The position numbers and the translations under genes are program-made. From NCBI RefSeq assembly GCF_030693625.1, contig NZ_JAUYAF010000007.1, positions 1 through 64,000 on the forward strand: 64,000 nucleotides of DNA, read 5' to 3'. The notes below the pieces were generated by a model that did not search any database, had not been told where the DNA came from, and saw nothing but the letters and a program-made list of their open reading frames with translations. Positions 62,352 to 64,000 of the stretch are shown here, one piece after another (within the stretch, counting starts at the first letter, position 1; the number at the start of each line of letters is the position of its first letter). This DNA comes from Phenylobacterium sp. GTDB lineage: Bacteria; Pseudomonadota; Alphaproteobacteria; Caulobacterales; Caulobacteraceae.

Positions 62352-64000
62352 ATGACTCGGAAGGTTCTCGAAGCGCTCCGCGACCAGGGCTATGAGCCGG
62401 CCTCGATGCTGGACGTCGGCGCCAACATCGGCGGGTTCACCGAGGGGTTCCTGCAGGTCTATCCCGACTGCGTCCCGACCCTGGTGGAGCCCAATCCCTA
62501 TTGTGAGCCCGAGCTGGTGAAGCTGGGCTTCGAACGGCACATGGTGGCCGCCTCCGACACGGCGGGCGTGGCCGAGCTGTTCCTCAGCAAGGACTGGCTG
62601 CAGTCCACCGGCGTCTCCCTCTACCGCGAGGACACCCACTATTTCAGCGAGGAAAAGGTCCTCAAGCACGCCGTGCCCAAGGTGCGGATCGACGACCTGT
62701 TCGCCGGTCGCCGCTTCGACTTTGTGAAGATCGACACTCAGGGCGCCGAGGTCGACGTGCTCAAGGGCGGGGCCACCGTCCTGGCGCAGGCCGACTACAT
62801 CCTGCTCGAGGTTTCGATGGTCGAGTACAACATCGGCGGCGCCAAGGCCGAGGATGTGTTCGCCCAGCTGGACGTCATGGGCTTCCACTGCGCCGAGATC
62901 GTCGAGTTCCATCGCCTGGACGACGTGCGCCAGAACGGCCTGCTGCAGATCGACGTGCTGTTCGAGCGCCGCAGCAAGCGGGACAGCGCCTCGACACAGG
63001 CCCTGTTCCAGCTGGGCCAGGCCCTGGCCGCAGAGGGCCGCACGGGCGAGGCCCAGACGGTCTTCGAAAACCTGATCGCTCTGCGTCCGCACGACGAGCC
63101 GGCGCTGTGGGCCCTGATCGAGATCTACACCGCCCAGGACCGGACCCTGGATGTCCTGCGCGCCCTGCGGTTCATCCGGCAGGGCAGGGCCAATCCCAAC
63201 AGCCTGCTGGAGGAGATTCAGACCCGCGCCATGCCGGCGATCGGCAAGTTCAACGCCCACCTGGAGGCCGGCGAGACCGTCGAGGCCGAGCGCTACGCCG
63301 CCGCCCTGGTGGCCCTGATCCCCAACAGCGAACCGATGCTGACCGCCGCGATGAGCTGCAACCAGGTGCTAAAGCGGTGGGGCGAGGTGGAGCGCTACGC
63401 CCGCGCCCTGCTGAAGGTCGATCCCGCCAACCATGTCGCCCAGATCGTCATGGCCGCCGCCAACCGCACCTTGCCGCCGGCCGCGCCGCCACCGGTCGCC
63501 GCCGATCCGGCCCTGGCCGAGATCGCCAAGAAGATGGCCCTGGCGCTTGCGCCCGGCGACCTCCACCCGCTGCTGCGCCTGCGTGACGTCCATGACGTGG
63601 TCAGCCTGATCCTCTGCCGGCCCCTGACCCCCAGCAGCGAGGCGCAGATCGCCGCGCTTCTGGCCGCCGCGGCCGCGCTGGAGGTGGTGGTCGAGCCTGG
63701 GTCGGAGTGGGAGGGCTGGCATAAACACTACCGCCTGCTGCTGGACGCCGTGGACCTGGCGGCCGTCAACGCCCCGACCCCAGCCCCGGCCCCGGAATCC
63801 GAGCTCGCCTTCGTGTCCTCCACCGGCGCCGCCCTTGACTGGGACAGCGTGCGCGCCACGGCCGATCGGCTGGGCGCCCAGGCGGTGTTCTTCGCCGCCG
63901 CCGACCAGACCTATGTCGACCTCTACGCCCGCTGGTATGCGCTTTCGGTGCTCAAGTACTCCGATGTGCCGAGCCTGATCGTCATTCACGTGATCGGCGG
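62352..64000 (+). CDS. FkbM-type methyltransferase with helical-repeat extension (3' end outside window)
   Basis: At least 549 codons are open to the end of the window. The N-terminal FkbM domain carries the SAM motif MLDVGANIGGFTEGF, FVKIDTQGAEVDVLKGG and YILLEVSMVEY. FkbM enzymes methylate hydroxyls of sugars or polyketides. From about residue 220, TPR-like helices follow (FQLGQALAAEGRTGEAQTVF). The last visible 60 residues (TYVDLYARWYALSVLKYSD) begin another domain of unknown type. The gene starts 37 bases after the GT41 stop. With that gene it may form a pair that builds and methylates a glycan. The C-terminus is beyond the window. Confidence 0.85.
   Translation, partial: MTRKVLEALRDQGYEPASMLDVGANIGGFTEGFLQVYPDCVPTLVEPNPYCEPELVKLGFERHMVAASDTAGVAELFLSKDWLQSTGVSLYREDTHYFSEEKVLKHAVPKVRIDDLFAGRRFDFVKIDTQGAEVDVLKGGATVLAQADYILLEVSMVEYNIGGAKAEDVFAQLDVMGFHCAEIVEFHRLDDVRQNGLLQIDVLFERRSKRDSASTQALFQLGQALAAEGRTGEAQTVFENLIALRPHDEPALWALIEIYTAQDRTLDVLRALRFIRQGRANPNSLLEEIQTRAMPAIGKFNAHLEAGETVEAERYAAALVALIPNSEPMLTAAMSCNQVLKRWGEVERYARALLKVDPANHVAQIVMAAANRTLPPAAPPPVAADPALAEIAKKMALALAPGDLHPLLRLRDVHDVVSLILCRPLTPSSEAQIAALLAAAAALEVVVEPGSEWEGWHKHYRLLLDAVDLAAVNAPTPAPAPESELAFVSSTGAALDWDSVRATADRLGAQAVFFAAADQTYVDLYARWYALSVLKYSDVPSLIVIHVIG

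Overview
The window is high-GC DNA from an alphaproteobacterium, most likely of the Caulobacterales (Caulobacter/Phenylobacterium type). The best evidence is an adjacent flbT-flaF pair with a CtrA-like TTAA-N7-(C)TAA box upstream. An ETF-ubiquinone oxidoreductase, glnK-amtB, small Gly-zipper surface proteins and an inverted-repeat element of the kind scattered through these genomes agree with this. Genes are dense, many overlap by 4 bases, and GTG or TTG starts are common. No tRNA, rRNA, CRISPR array, insertion sequence or prophage was seen.

From 1 to 50 kb the window is ordinary chromosome. It begins with the 3' end of valS, an AMP-forming acyl-CoA ligase, a 128-bp inverted-repeat element and tlyA. 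Two Gly-zipper paralogues, an RNA m5U methyltransferase, a hybrid histidine kinase, a radical SAM protein, a GST, a lytic transglycosylase and a uracil-DNA glycosylase follow. Next come ETF-QO, a TPR lipoprotein, ispE and a GNAT enzyme, then amtB/glnK, a fasciclin protein, glyQ-glyS and ppdK with two tiny coupled genes. After these lie a POT transporter, a DUF488 protein, YceI, a PIG-L deacetylase, an M48 protease, a 2OG-Fe(II) oxygenase and a KAS III-like synthase. Three tandem outer-membrane barrel paralogues, each followed by a hairpin, precede a DUF883 protein, HU, a receiver protein and a fatty acid hydroxylase. The rest of this part holds an NrtR-like regulator/phosphatase/HD-hydrolase operon, a universal stress protein, a lipoprotein, a MoxR ATPase, an SDR enzyme and a DUF3429 protein.

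From 49 to 64 kb the window is a flagellar/glycosylation island. A divergent TPR-glycosyltransferase-like gene faces flbT-flaF across a 242-base region that holds the CtrA-like box. A 643-base gap separates flaF from a single 2,496-residue gene built almost wholly from octapeptides of the form L-[ST]-x-T-Q-[VIL]-x-[AG]. From base 52812 to 60035 I count 301 consecutive 24-base units with no phase slip. Within them, 37 marker octads carrying T-D at positions 4-5 recur only at spacings of 7 or 10 octads, and every Lys/Arg in the protein falls at octad position 7. Directly downstream are an O-GlcNAc-transferase/SPINDLY-type (GT41) enzyme and an FkbM methyltransferase with a helical-repeat extension, which runs off the window. 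My working hypothesis is that the giant Ser/Thr-rich protein is a cell-surface or flagellum-associated polymer modified by these neighbouring enzymes. The repeat architecture is read directly from the sequence; the function is inference.
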